Shown here: positions 18,196 to 27,763 of the stretch, one piece after another
How the letters are laid out: every line of letters starts with the position of its first letter
Position numbering within the stretch: the first letter of the stretch is position 1
Assembly: GCF_004519315.1 (NCBI RefSeq)
Contig: NZ_SOZE01000009.1
Coordinates: forward strand, 62,001 to 126,000
Origin: Mucilaginibacter psychrotolerans
GTDB lineage: Bacteria > Bacteroidota > Bacteroidia > Sphingobacteriales > Sphingobacteriaceae
DNA: 64,000 bases
Reading direction: 5' to 3'
Notes under the pieces: model-generated
Told to the model about the DNA's origin: nothing
Seen by the model: the letters and a program-made list of their open reading frames with translations, nothing else
Databases searched by the model: none
Translations under genes and position numbers: made by a program

Positions 18196-21100
18196 ATGTT
18201 TTCCATTTTACCCTCCCTTAAATCAATCAGGCTTTTACTTATCATCGTTTTTGTTAACGGATGCTTGTCTTTACCGGCGGTAGCGGAATCTGCCAACCAG
18301 ATCCTGGAAAAGAAAGTCACCGTAAGTTTTAAAGAAATAAGTTTAAAAAGCGGTATTGATAAAATTGCCAAAGCTGCGGAGGTTTCCATCATCTACAGTA
18401 ATTCCAAAGAGTTAATCAATAGCCGGGTTAGCCTCCACGCGGTCAATAAACAATTAAAGGAGGTGTTAAATGACTTACTCCTACCCTTTCCATTATCCTA
18501 TAAGGTTATAGATGACAAAATCATCATCAGCCATGACGCACAAAAAAGAAAGAGAATTGCGGAACAGCAGCCCGTCATCATTAAAGGAAAGGTAACTGAC
18601 AGCATTGGCATGGTGCTGCCCGGTGCTACCTTGAAAATAGTCGGTGAAAGCAAGGTTTACATTACTGACAAGAACGGAGAGTTTGTCTTATCCAATGTTC
18701 CGCTTAACGCCAGATTACAGGTTTCATTTATTGGATTTATAACACAGGAGGTTTTATTAGCCGATACAACCGCTTATTTGACGGTCGTTTTAAAACAGGA
18801 TAATTCAAAATTAAATGAGGTAAAGGTTGTTTCAACCGGCTATCAGACGCTACCTAAAGAACGGGCAACCGGCAGTTTTGTCCTCATTGATAGCGCCTTA
18901 TTGAACCGCAGGGTAGGCAGCAACATCTTGGAAAGATTAGATGGCGTTACCAGCGGGCTGATTTTCAATCAACGAAACCTGGACGGGAATAATAACTCAA
19001 CGATCACTATCCGGGGACGCAGCACCATTTTTGCTAACCCCAACCCACTTATTGTCGTCGATAATTTCCCATATGATGGCGACATAAATAGTATCAACCC
19101 AAATGATATAGCAAGCATCTCTATTTTAAAAGATGCATCGGCCGCCAGCATCTGGGGCGTACGGGCAGGCAATGGCGTCATTGTAATTACCACGAAGAAA
19201 GGTAAAAAGGGAAGTGATCCGGTTATTAGTTTAAACGCCAACCTGACCATCGGTGAAAAGCCGAACCTGAATTATCCTTACCAGATGTCGTCGGCAGATA
19301 ACATTTATGTAGAAAAGTTTTTATTCGACCAGGGCTATTACGATAATACGATCAGCAATGGCTACAGCGCCATATCGCCCGCGGTCGCTTTGATGGATAA
19401 GCTAAGAAACAGTCAAATTTCCCAAACTGATTATGATGGGCAAATCAATACCTTAAAACAAAGTGATGTACGGAATGATCTGCGTAAATACTTCTACAGA
19501 AAAAGTGCGAACCAGCAATATAGCCTCAGTGTCAGCGGCGGTGCGGCACATCAGAAATATTTTATTTCTGCGGGGTTCGATAAGAACCTGGGAAATCTTG
19601 TTTCGGACAGTTACAAACGGTATACGATCAATGCCAACAACACGTTGAACCTGTTGAACGACAAATTGGAGTTGTTTACTTCTATCTCGTTTACCAGGAG
19701 TAATACGGGTTCCAATGCAAATACATACAGGGCTTATACGGCTTACGACCAATTAGCAGACAAAAATGGTAATCCATTACCTGTCGTTGATAACATCAAT
19801 CAAACCCTGAGAGCCTCGTATGTTGATACGGCCGGCAATGGAAAACTTTTAGATTGGCGGTACTTCCCTTTGAATGAAAACAAGGGCAACAGAAATACAG
19901 GCCTGACGAATTACAGGTTTCTGGCTGGAATTACCTACAAATTGATCGATCAGCTTAAGATCCAGGTTAACTACCAATACCAGCAGGATCAGAATGATGA
20001 CAACCGTGTTTATAACCAGGATTCATTTTATGCACGGGACCTGATCAACAGGTTCTCTGCAATTGATCCCTCAACAGGTACTTTAAGCCGGATCATCCCG
20101 CTGGGAGCCATTACCGATAGAAACGATGCAACTGCTTCAACGCAATACGGCAGGGTGCAGCTATCGTATGAAAAGACGATAAAAAACATCCACGCCGTTA
20201 GTGCGATAGCTGGTTTTGAGGTTAAGGATTATCAATATGATCTGAACAGTCAGCGTTATTACGGCTATGATCCTTCTACTGCAAGCAATGCTAACGGCTC
20301 CATTAACCCGTTAGCTTACTACAATATTTATTACGACCCCTATGGCGCCCAAACGATCCCAACCGCACCGAGCCAGTTAGGGAACACGGACCGTTACAGG
20401 TCTTATTATGCCAATGCTTCTTATACTTATAACAGCAGGTATATCTTTACGGCAAGTGCCAGAAAAGATGAAACCAATATTTTCGGTGTAAAGGCAAACC
20501 AAAAAGGTGTCCCCCTGTGGTCTGCCGGTTTAGCCTGGAATTTGAGCAACGAGGGCTTTTACCATTCAGATGCACTACCCTATTTGAAAATCAGGGCAAC
20601 CTATGGTTATAATGGCAATGCGGATAAAACAACTTCGGCTTATCTTACCGCTAATGCATTTTACTATAACATCTGGAACACGCTTTACGCTAATATCATT
20701 AATCCTCCCAACCCTTCCCTGGGTTGGGAAAAAATCGAGAACATCAATTTAGGGATCGATTTCTCGACAAAAGGGAATTGGCTGTCCGGGAGTTTTGAAT
20801 ATTACCGGAAACGCGGTATGGACCTGATCGGTAACAGCCCTATCGCACCGCAAACCGGCGTAACGACATTCAAAGGTAATTCGGCGGATACAAAAACCAA
20901 TGGAATTGATATCGTCGCAAATTTAATCATCCTCAGTAAGCCTGGTTTTAAATGGAAACTGAACCTGTTATACAACTACGCCCTTGATCGGATAACCAAT
21001 TATAGCGCACAGCAGGGCGTTAACGGCGATATTGTATTCAGCAACTATTCCAACCCGCTGGTAGGCTACCCCTACTACGCCATATTTGCTTTTAAATCCG

Positions 21101-21696
21101 CCGGACTTGATGCTACCGGTAATCCCAGGGGCTATCTGGCAGGAGCTATCAGTACTGACTATGCGGGAATTTATAATTCCCAAAACGCCGATGAACTCGT
21201 TTATAAGGGGCCGGCAACTCCGCGGTCATTTGGCAGCGTACGAAATAATATCTCGTTCCGGCAGTGGGATCTTTCAGTCAATGTCGTTTATAAGCTGGGT
21301 TATTATTTCAGGAAGAACGGGGTTTTCTCAGGCAGTAATTATGGCTACAATCAGGGAGAATTTGACCAAAGGTGGCAAAAAACAGGAGATGAACTTCATA
21401 CAACCATACCATCGCTCATTTATCCCAATGATAGCTACAGAGATGTTTTCTACTTAGGTTCTGAAGACGTGATCGATAAAGGCGATCATATCCGGCTACA
21501 GGATATCCGGTTAAGCTACCAGCTGAATAAAAAGAGTCACCCGTATCTACCCTTTAGAAGCCTGCAGATCTATTCGTATATCAACAATGTCGGAATTCTT
21601 TGGCGTGCAAATAAGGATGGATTGGACCCCGATGCAGGGACACAATTATTGCCTTCAACACGGACCATCTCATTTGGGTTAAATGCGACTTTTTAA
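18196..21696 (+). CDS. SusC/RagA-family TonB-dependent outer-membrane transporter
   Basis: This 1166-residue protein has a signal peptide (about 1-30), an STN domain (about 40-115) that can signal to FecR, a carboxypeptidase-regulatory-like beta domain (about 127-200), a plug with the SusC signature (IRGRSTIFANPNPLIVVDNFP, then ISILKDASAASIWGVRAGNGVIVITTKKG) and a long beta-barrel. It imports oligomeric substrates together with the SusD lipoprotein encoded 10 nt downstream. The substrate cannot be told from sequence. No carbohydrate-active enzyme is nearby; instead a thioredoxin-like protein follows, so peptide or metal-chelate uptake is as likely as glycan uptake. Confidence 0.95.
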   Translation: MFSILPSLKSIRLLLIIVFVNGCLSLPAVAESANQILEKKVTVSFKEISLKSGIDKIAKAAEVSIIYSNSKELINSRVSLHAVNKQLKEVLNDLLLPFPLSYKVIDDKIIISHDAQKRKRIAEQQPVIIKGKVTDSIGMVLPGATLKIVGESKVYITDKNGEFVLSNVPLNARLQVSFIGFITQEVLLADTTAYLTVVLKQDNSKLNEVKVVSTGYQTLPKERATGSFVLIDSALLNRRVGSNILERLDGVTSGLIFNQRNLDGNNNSTITIRGRSTIFANPNPLIVVDNFPYDGDINSINPNDIASISILKDASAASIWGVRAGNGVIVITTKKGKKGSDPVISLNANLTIGEKPNLNYPYQMSSADNIYVEKFLFDQGYYDNTISNGYSAISPAVALMDKLRNSQISQTDYDGQINTLKQSDVRNDLRKYFYRKSANQQYSLSVSGGAAHQKYFISAGFDKNLGNLVSDSYKRYTINANNTLNLLNDKLELFTSISFTRSNTGSNANTYRAYTAYDQLADKNGNPLPVVDNINQTLRASYVDTAGNGKLLDWRYFPLNENKGNRNTGLTNYRFLAGITYKLIDQLKIQVNYQYQQDQNDDNRVYNQDSFYARDLINRFSAIDPSTGTLSRIIPLGAITDRNDATASTQYGRVQLSYEKTIKNIHAVSAIAGFEVKDYQYDLNSQRYYGYDPSTASNANGSINPLAYYNIYYDPYGAQTIPTAPSQLGNTDRYRSYYANASYTYNSRYIFTASARKDETNIFGVKANQKGVPLWSAGLAWNLSNEGFYHSDALPYLKIRATYGYNGNADKTTSAYLTANAFYYNIWNTLYANIINPPNPSLGWEKIENINLGIDFSTKGNWLSGSFEYYRKRGMDLIGNSPIAPQTGVTTFKGNSADTKTNGIDIVANLIILSKPGFKWKLNLLYNYALDRITNYSAQQGVNGDIVFSNYSNPLVGYPYYAIFAFKSAGLDATGNPRGYLAGAISTDYAGIYNSQNADELVYKGPATPRSFGSVRNNISFRQWDLSVNVVYKLGYYFRKNGVFSGSNYGYNQGEFDQRWQKTGDELHTTIPSLIYPNDSYRDVFYLGSEDVIDKGDHIRLQDIRLSYQLNKKSHPYLPFRSLQIYSYINNVGILWRANKDGLDPDAGTQLLPSTRTISFGLNATF

Positions 21697-21706
21697 ATTA
21701 ACTATC

Positions 21707-23095
21707 ATGAACAGAAAAAATTTCAAAATCGGCAGTGTCTGTTTAGCGCTTCTTACTGCGGCAGTGCTCACTTCCTGCAAAAAAGATTTCTTAAACGTAA
21801 AACCGAGTACAAGCCTGGTCCAACCGCATACCATTACAGATTTCCAGCAGTTACTTAGTAACACGGAAGTATTCAACCAGACAGGCGCACTCCCGCTTGC
21901 CTCCTCTGACGAATTTATCATTCCCGATTATGCTACCTACCAATCACTTGTACAATTGACCACCAGGAATGCCTATACATGGGAAAAAGATCTTTATGGG
22001 GGGCAGGGAAATGTAAAAGATTGGAATATTCCTTACGCGGCTATTTTTTATGCCAATAGCGTACTGGATGGCTTGCCCAACAGTGACGGGATAGGCACCA
22101 GTGAATGGAACAAGGCCAAGGGATGGGCGTATTTTGCCCGCGCGTTCGCCTTTTACGACCTGGCCCAAAACTTTTGTGAGGCTTACGATGGCAAAACTGC
22201 GGGAAGCTCCCCCGGCGTTCCCTTGCGGCTTACTTCAGGTATAGATGAGCTATTACCCAGGGCCACTTTGCAACAGACCTATGATCAGCTATTGTCAGAC
22301 CTGCAACAAGCAGGCAGATTGCTTCCTAATAATCTATCTGTTGATTTTAGGAACCAGCCCTCCAAAGCTGCGGTTTACGCCTTGTTCGCCCGGATCTATT
22401 TAAGTATGCGCGAGTACCCCAAAGCGGAGGCGTATGCAGATAGCTGCTTATTGATTTACAATAAACTTATCGACTATAACACCGTTTCAAAAACAGCAAG
22501 CACGCCTTTTACTTTTTCCAACGACGAAAGTAACTACTACAGTGTCCAAACCACTGATCTGACCGAGGTGATCTCCTCCTCACTTGGAAGATACGCTATA
22601 ACGCCGGAATTGTTAAGCTTATATGATGCGAACGACCTGAGAAAGCCAATCTATTTCGGAAAAGCAGCCAATGGAACCACGCTACGCAAGCGGACGTACA
22701 GCGGAAGATCGCTGATTTATACCGGGCTGGCAACGGATGAGCTGTACCTGATCAAAGCGGAATGCGCTGCGAGAAGGTCAGCTGTCCAGACCGCACTAAG
22801 TAGCTTAAATACTTTATTAATTACCAGGTATACCAGCGGCACCTTTACACCACGCAGTGCTTCAGATCCAGCAACAGCATTAGCAATGGTCTTAACAGAG
22901 CGCCAAAAAGAACTGATCCGGCGGGGCCTGCGGTGGTCAGACCTGAAGCGGTTGAATAAAGAGGGGGCCAACATCACTATAACAAGGATATTGAATGGGA
23001 AAACCTATACGCTGCCCCCGAATGACCCACGGTATTTGTTCCCGATACCCGATGACGAAATTAATTACAGCGGCATATCGCAAAATCCCCGATAG
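21707..23095 (+). CDS. SusD/RagB-family surface lipoprotein
   Basis: The protein is 462 residues long from ATG 21707. An in-frame ATG at 21683 lies inside susC and would spoil the signal peptide. A lipoprotein signal ends in LTSC with the lipidated Cys at 24. The N-terminal SusD helical repeats (TDFQQLLSNTEVFN, then WAYFARAFAFYDLAQNFCEAY) and the C-terminal signature (LTERQKELIRRGLRWSDLKRL ... LPPNDPRYLFPIPDDEI) are clear. It forms the lid that captures substrate above the SusC barrel encoded just upstream. Confidence 0.95.
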   Translation: MNRKNFKIGSVCLALLTAAVLTSCKKDFLNVKPSTSLVQPHTITDFQQLLSNTEVFNQTGALPLASSDEFIIPDYATYQSLVQLTTRNAYTWEKDLYGGQGNVKDWNIPYAAIFYANSVLDGLPNSDGIGTSEWNKAKGWAYFARAFAFYDLAQNFCEAYDGKTAGSSPGVPLRLTSGIDELLPRATLQQTYDQLLSDLQQAGRLLPNNLSVDFRNQPSKAAVYALFARIYLSMREYPKAEAYADSCLLIYNKLIDYNTVSKTASTPFTFSNDESNYYSVQTTDLTEVISSSLGRYAITPELLSLYDANDLRKPIYFGKAANGTTLRKRTYSGRSLIYTGLATDELYLIKAECAARRSAVQTALSSLNTLLITRYTSGTFTPRSASDPATALAMVLTERQKELIRRGLRWSDLKRLNKEGANITITRILNGKTYTLPPNDPRYLFPIPDDEINYSGISQNPR

Positions 23096-23154
23096 CCTAA
23101 CGGGTGCCTAATTAATGAGCACATCATTATAATATACAACTACATTAAAACAAG

Positions 23155-24648
23155 ATGAACATTTCAAAAAACAAGACCTACTGGTTTTATTATCCTCAAC
23201 TGTTAAAATATGTCCTGATACTTATTACAGGATTTACAAGTCTGTCGACTGTTTCTGGACAGACCCGTAAGGAAATTGTCATTTACGGCAAGTGGACACC
23301 TGAAATAAGAAAAGCGCTTCCTGATAATTTTAGCCTGGAAGTTTATAGAAATATCCTCGGGATTGACTCCAATGTAAACCAGACCTATCAGGTAAAGGTA
23401 TCAGCCAACGCCTTTATGGTAAAAATCAAGCCGAAAGCCGATTTTGTCTATTTCGGCTTTAAAGGATTTCCGGTGGATAGCTGGGTTGGATTAACCTTGG
23501 CCCGGCCCGGCGATAGCCTTTACTTTGATATCAAAAGCAAAGATGATTTCCATTTTAAATCAAACAACGAAGCCTTGTATACCTGTCAGGCTGAATTAAA
23601 AAAGGCAAATGTTCCGGTAAACGGAACCAAGCCATTTCACAATAGCGATACCGGCATTGTTAACTATTTGATTTTTAAACGGGATTCGATTTTGAAGGAT
23701 CTTGACCGCATCCTTTTAAAATATCAACAGCAATTACCGCCAGACCTGTTAGCCATACTTAAAATCAATAGTTATAGCGAGCTGAACCGCGGCTATATTA
23801 CTTCATTGAGTGTAATCGTACAGAATAAAACCTATAGCCAAACAGAAGAAAACCTAGCAGTGACGGCCATCAATGAACGCTATCAAAAAAACAAGCCCCC
23901 GGTAGATTCCGCCTTGATCACCAATTCTATTTCATATGCACCTTATCTTATCGAATTAGAGCGGGCATGGAACGGGCTGCACAGTGATACCAGTAATTTC
24001 AAACAAGACCGGTTCGAACGAACGTTTAAAGCCATCAGCAGCAATTATTCCGGCCTGCTGAGACAAAAGATCCTTACCGTATTTTTCATGGCCTTTTTTA
24101 ATCAATCCTACACAGCGCAGGCGGATCTCCAATCTATTATTGGCGAGGTAACTGAATATCCTTATCAAAACATTTTAACAGGCTTACTACATTCAAAAAC
24201 GACCGGGAACAGGGCTTATCCATTTAAACTGCAAAGTTATGATGGAAGATATTATACTTTAGATGATTTCAAGGGCAAGGTCATGATTTGCAAGTTCTGG
24301 TTCTATGGATGCAGTGGTTGTGCCATGGAAGAAAAAGAATTACAACCGATCAGGGAGCGATACAAAAACAATCCCAACGTTGTGTTCATTAGCGTAAACG
24401 TAGATTACAACAGGAAGCTTTGGAAGATGGGTTTGGACAAGGGTATTTATTCGTCACCTCAGGAACTTAATTTACATACAAACGGTATGGGCTACCGTCA
24501 TCCCATGCTTGATTTTTATAATTACCAGTCATTCCCGCAACTATTATTGGTAGACAAGAATAGTAGTATCATTACTTCAAGCCCGGTTAGAATCACAGAT
24601 GAGAAATCCCTTTTAGCGTTAGACGAGTTAATTCGAACACATCTTTAA
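23155..24648 (+). CDS. TlpA-like thioredoxin-fold protein, exported
   Basis: This 497-residue protein has an N-terminal signal or anchor (about 12-36), a long Bacteroidota-specific middle region, and a C-terminal TlpA/AhpC-TSA thioredoxin domain (about 355-497) with FKGKVMICKFWFYGCSGC, giving the redox motif C-S-G-C. Such periplasmic thiol-disulfide oxidoreductases are often found behind SusCD pairs. It is the last gene of the operon, 59 nt after susD, and a strong terminator begins 4 nt after its stop. Confidence 0.88.
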   Translation: MNISKNKTYWFYYPQLLKYVLILITGFTSLSTVSGQTRKEIVIYGKWTPEIRKALPDNFSLEVYRNILGIDSNVNQTYQVKVSANAFMVKIKPKADFVYFGFKGFPVDSWVGLTLARPGDSLYFDIKSKDDFHFKSNNEALYTCQAELKKANVPVNGTKPFHNSDTGIVNYLIFKRDSILKDLDRILLKYQQQLPPDLLAILKINSYSELNRGYITSLSVIVQNKTYSQTEENLAVTAINERYQKNKPPVDSALITNSISYAPYLIELERAWNGLHSDTSNFKQDRFERTFKAISSNYSGLLRQKILTVFFMAFFNQSYTAQADLQSIIGEVTEYPYQNILTGLLHSKTTGNRAYPFKLQSYDGRYYTLDDFKGKVMICKFWFYGCSGCAMEEKELQPIRERYKNNPNVVFISVNVDYNRKLWKMGLDKGIYSSPQELNLHTNGMGYRHPMLDFYNYQSFPQLLLVDKNSSIITSSPVRITDEKSLLALDELIRTHL

Positions 24649-24651
24649 AAA

Positions 24652-24688
24652 AATCACATAGGAGCAAATTAATTGCTCCTATGTGATT
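24652..24688. terminator. Bidirectional terminator with 16-bp perfect stem
   Basis: Bases 24652-24667 are the exact reverse complement of 24673-24688 with a 5-nt loop (ATTAA). An A-run precedes it on the plus strand, giving a U-run for minus-strand transcripts. It sits between the convergent thioredoxin-like and DUF6520 genes and would end both transcripts. Confidence 0.85.
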
Positions 24689-24697
24689 AAAGCATCT

Positions 24698-24985
24698 TTA
24701 TTGTTCCCAAATCTCTTTTGTTGCAGATTCTGACCCGCCGGACGGCCTTGCGGAATAAGTAAACGAAGCCACACCCGGATCAGTCGCATAGGTTATGGTG
24801 CAGGCGTGAGGTTTTGATTGGAGCGGATCACAATTGCCGCTTGGGCTGGTTAATTTGGTATAATTATCCTGGCTCAACTGGTAATAAGTTACCGAAGCAA
24901 ACTTTTTAGCAGTTGTAAAAGAACTGAACCCGATGGCCATAGCGCCTACTACGAGGCCTAAAGCGATTTGTTTGAAGTTTTTCAT
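24698..24985 (-). CDS. DUF6520-family secreted small protein
   Basis: This 95-residue protein has a signal peptide (about 1-27, MKNFKQIALGLVVGAMAIGFSSFTTA) and a mature part with two Cys residues (about 52 and 62) that may pair. This fits the Bacteroidota DUF6520 group, which is usually found next to MauE/DoxX-like membrane proteins, as here (11 nt downstream of that gene). Function unknown; a periplasmic redox-linked role is possible. Confidence 0.75.
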   Translation of the reverse strand: MKNFKQIALGLVVGAMAIGFSSFTTAKKFASVTYYQLSQDNYTKLTSPSGNCDPLQSKPHACTITYATDPGVASFTYSARPSGGSESATKEIWEQ

Positions 24986-24996
24986 GTTGTGTATTT

Positions 24997-25455
24997 TTAT
25001 TGATTATTTGATTTGTGTAGCCGGAGCGCGATGATGGCCAGCCCGATAAAGGCGAGGTTAAACCATAAATGCTGCGTCCAGCTTAAGTTTTCGATGACAC
25101 CGCCACAGTGGCAAGGGATTGTTTTTGCCCAGAGCAGCACTCCGGAGATGTAACCGGTGAAAACGACCATCATCGCCAGGAAGAGGTATAATCCCGATTT
25201 TGCCGTATAGGGGATCAGCAATAAAATAAAGGTCAGTATTTCGATCAGCGGAACGAACCAGGAAATAAAAACAGCCAGGCCGCTGATCAGATGTACCCCG
25301 GACAGGCCTTTAAGAAACCGGTCATGATCGACCAATTTGGCATAGGCGGTATACAGGAATAGAAACATGCAAACCAGGCGAATGGCTGTAATTAACCATT
25401 CCTTAGTTGATTCCGTTAAGGCAAACCTGCGCTTCATTATAATACGACTTTCCAT
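24997..25455 (-). CDS. MauE/DoxX-like redox-associated membrane protein
   Basis: This protein of up to 152 residues has four membrane helices (about 20-42, 55-80, 85-108, 125-145) and a C-H-C pair (IPCHCGG) in the loop between helices 3 and 4. This matches the MauE/methylamine-utilisation group, which handles disulfide exchange at the membrane. ATG 25437 (MKRRFALTE) is an alternative start. It forms a two-gene unit with the DUF6520 gene. Confidence 0.8.
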   Translation of the reverse strand: MESRIIMKRRFALTESTKEWLITAIRLVCMFLFLYTAYAKLVDHDRFLKGLSGVHLISGLAVFISWFVPLIEILTFILLLIPYTAKSGLYLFLAMMVVFTGYISGVLLWAKTIPCHCGGVIENLSWTQHLWFNLAFIGLAIIALRLHKSNNQ

Positions 25456-25595
25456 AAACGAGGATAATGATGGACATTAGGAATACAAGATGGCTGATGC
25501 CAGCAGCAGGTACGTAACCCGCATGGATGAGTTTACTCTTTGTCACCGCGTCCTTTCTTTGTATTACCTCCTGGGGAGATAAGGGGTTAAATGAT

Positions 25596-25618
25596 CTTTG
25601 TGATTATCTATCACAAAG
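25596..25618. repeat. Perfect palindrome, 9-bp arms
   Basis: CTTTGTGAT (25596-25604) and ATCACAAAG (25610-25618) flank a 5-nt centre. Size and spacing suit a dimeric regulator operator. It lies about 140 bp upstream of the MauE-like gene. Confidence 0.6.
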
Positions 25619-25886
25619 TAACTACAACCCAAAGCACCAAAACAGTAGTAAAATGGTGGTGCTTAATGAGGGTAAATGGCAATAGAATTCTGCTTTTTTC
25701 TGCATAACCCGGTTCAAGCCGCAGATTAATCCCCTATTTCGTCGTATCATTTTAAAAAAACAACTACTTTACTTTACTACCCTGACACCCCTACGATTAA
25801 TTAAGCCGGATAACCGCCTCTCACGGGCGTTCAGCGCAAACCTTTTTGTAGCTGCACCATCATCTTAAAATTAAAACAGGCCTGTT

Positions 25887-25931
25887 TTTCAGCAAAGCGA
25901 GGTGGGCGGACGGCGGCTTGATTTGCTGAAA
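25887..25931. repeat. Inverted repeat, 10-bp arms
   Basis: TTTCAGCAAA (25887-25896) and TTTGCTGAAA (25922-25931) enclose 25 GC-rich bases. It lies just beyond the last PRTRC gene; a terminator, origin or transfer site is possible. Confidence 0.55.
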
Positions 25932-26002
25932 TTCAGGCCACCCGACACGCCGTCCTGCCTGTTGCGGATGAAAGCAGCAAGTGGCAGGGCGGCGCGATTT
26001 TT

Positions 26003-26182
26003 TTAAGATTTCAACGAGATTAACTTTTCATAGACATCCTGCCAATAAGCTTGTAAAGCCTCGTCCTGCGCGGCATAGTCGGGGTTGGCATGACGGTAAT
26101 GGCGGTAATCATCCGCCTGTAAGATGGCTAAATCCAAGTTTGTAACTTGGATGTTTTTGCCTTTTAAATCTGTAATTTCCAT
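26003..26182 (-). CDS. Small PRTRC-cluster protein
   Basis: This is a 59-residue protein from ATG 26182; an upstream in-frame ATG would overlap the ThiF gene. It begins MEITDLKGKNIQVTNLDLAI and is acidic and soluble. It is the last gene of the PRTRC run. No known function. Confidence 0.6.
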   Translation of the reverse strand: MEITDLKGKNIQVTNLDLAILQADDYRHYRHANPDYAAQDEALQAYWQDVYEKLISLKS

Positions 26183-26204
26183 GAATGTTGGTTTAAAAGC
26201 CGCA

Positions 26205-27047
26205 TTAAGCGGCGGCTTGTTCTGCGATTTCAGGTTTGTCATCAACCACTTTCAGGGGCTGTGTCCTGAAGTCGTGGAGGTTCATGAAAAACCCACGGTT
26301 CAATAGTATGCCTTCCCGAAATAAAGCCCATAAAAGCGAAGCCCCCATATTGGCTAAAGTGGAATTGATAAACAAATCCTGTTTGGTCAGGGCTTCGGCT
26401 AAAGAGCAGCTTGGCGTATCATCGGTTACATCTGCGGCTTCCAATAAGCCTTTAAAAGTCTCGGTCACAAATGGCAGGTTACCAACGGTCACAAATTTCT
26501 CCGAGGTCGGTTGTTTGAGTTCCCCGATTGTTGACAATAATACTTGTCCTGTATCCTTGCTATTGCCTAAATCCATCCAGTATAGCGGCTTGTTGCGTTC
26601 ATAACTCTTATAGTTTTTGTATGCCCCCAATATTTCGGCTATCTCGAACCTTGCGGCTGCATTATCCACACAGGTAATATAGAGATTGGCTTTGCCGTTG
26701 TCGGGCAGGTATCGCAGGGTTTCCGATTCATAGCGTTTGGTAACTGCTTTCCAGTTTGTACCGAAAAACCGGTTGATACGGTTTACAAGGGCAACACATT
26801 TGTGCAGGCCCATTTCTGCTTCGGCAAAAAGTTGCCTGCCGAGGTTGGCAGGGCTTACGGTATCATCATCGTAAACAGTAACGAGAAGGCCGGGATAATC
26901 TAAGGCAAGCATGGCCTGGTTCATACGGGCAAGGCAAGTCAGCATTTGGCTACCCGTTCCCCCCGCCCCTATTAGATTGACAGTAATCGGATTGGTTGGG
27001 TTGACTAAATAATTATCGGTAATATGAACGGTGGTTAAAGTTTTCAT
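26205..27047 (-). CDS. PRTRC system ThiF-family protein
   Basis: This 280-residue E1-like adenylating fold shows the nucleotide loop NLIGAGGTGSQM near residue 25, then DDDTVSPANLGRQLF, typical of ThiF/MoeB/E1 proteins that adenylate a C-terminal carboxylate or bind ubiquitin-like partners. In PRTRC clusters it accompanies proteins B, C, E and F. Its start overlaps the stop of the protein B gene by 4 nt. The substrate is unknown. Confidence 0.88.
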   Translation of the reverse strand: MKTLTTVHITDNYLVNPTNPITVNLIGAGGTGSQMLTCLARMNQAMLALDYPGLLVTVYDDDTVSPANLGRQLFAEAEMGLHKCVALVNRINRFFGTNWKAVTKRYESETLRYLPDNGKANLYITCVDNAAARFEIAEILGAYKNYKSYERNKPLYWMDLGNSKDTGQVLLSTIGELKQPTSEKFVTVGNLPFVTETFKGLLEAADVTDDTPSCSLAEALTKQDLFINSTLANMGASLLWALFREGILLNRGFFMNLHDFRTQPLKVVDDKPEIAEQAAA

Positions 27048-27763
27048 CGAATTAAGTTTTTAAGTTGGTATTTGGTAGCGTTTAGCACGTTGGCCGGGAA
27101 CGGTTCGGCGGTGGTGGTCAGTTGCTGCCACAACTGCACGATATTGCCTTTGATGGGTTCATGCCCTCCTATTAAGTGGCTGAAATAGCTATTAAAAAAA
27201 TAGTCCTGCCATAGTTCCATAAATTGTTCCAAGCCGCAGTCGTTCGGGATGCGAATGCGCACGTTACCCATACAAACCCTACCATCATTGTAGAGATTGA
27301 AAAAAGGAGCATAATACAGCGGTGTCGTTTCCTTAAATTCTTTGGCATCTACTGCGAATATTTGCAAGCTGCCTTTTCCGGCTTTCCACACCAATGCCGG
27401 AATATTTGCCGCTGCCGAGGGGATGCCCAAATTTTCGGTAAACAATAGTTTGACGGCTTGCGGTGGCGTATGCCAAATCACATAACCGTTAGCACCGCTG
27501 TTGAGGTGCAAAACATTTTGTGGCATTAAGCCTTTAGGCGTTAAGAATCCCTGCGCTTTCTTTTCGTTCACCTGTAGGGCTTTAGTCAAGCTATTGCATT
27601 CTTTGACAGATAAGGGATGCCCGTTAATCGGGCAACCTTTCCCGTCCATGTCGTAGCTTTCGATATAGTAATCTGATTGGTTCTGCTCGCCTGTCTTGCG
27701 CAGGATAATTAAAGCTTTTATAGGTTCGTATAGATTTCCGAACATGCCTGTTAATTCTTTCAT
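27044..27763 (-). CDS. PRTRC system protein B
   Basis: This is a 239-residue protein from ATG 27763, chosen because it overlaps the previous stop by ATGA; a further ATG eight codons upstream would overlap more. It contains VIWHTPPQAVKLLF and a conserved segment around YNDGRVCMGNVRIRIP, characteristic of PRTRC protein B. It belongs to a cluster with an E1-like enzyme, typical of plasmids and integrative elements. Molecular function unknown. Confidence 0.82.
   Translation of the reverse strand: MKELTGMFGNLYEPIKALIILRKTGEQNQSDYYIESYDMDGKGCPINGHPLSVKECNSLTKALQVNEKKAQGFLTPKGLMPQNVLHLNSGANGYVIWHTPPQAVKLLFTENLGIPSAAANIPALVWKAGKGSLQIFAVDAKEFKETTPLYYAPFFNLYNDGRVCMGNVRIRIPNDCGLEQFMELWQDYFFNSYFSHLIGGHEPIKGNIVQLWQQLTTTAEPFPANVLNATKYQLKNLIR

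Larger units (their letters stand above)
25456..26002. other. Intergenic region at the edge of the PRTRC cluster
   Basis: No gene of convincing length is present. It contains two inverted repeats (listed separately) and becomes GC-rich towards 25890-26000, similar in feel to the stretch at 6110-6600. It probably holds the promoter of the MauE/DUF6520 pair and the left boundary of the PRTRC element. Confidence 0.5.
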
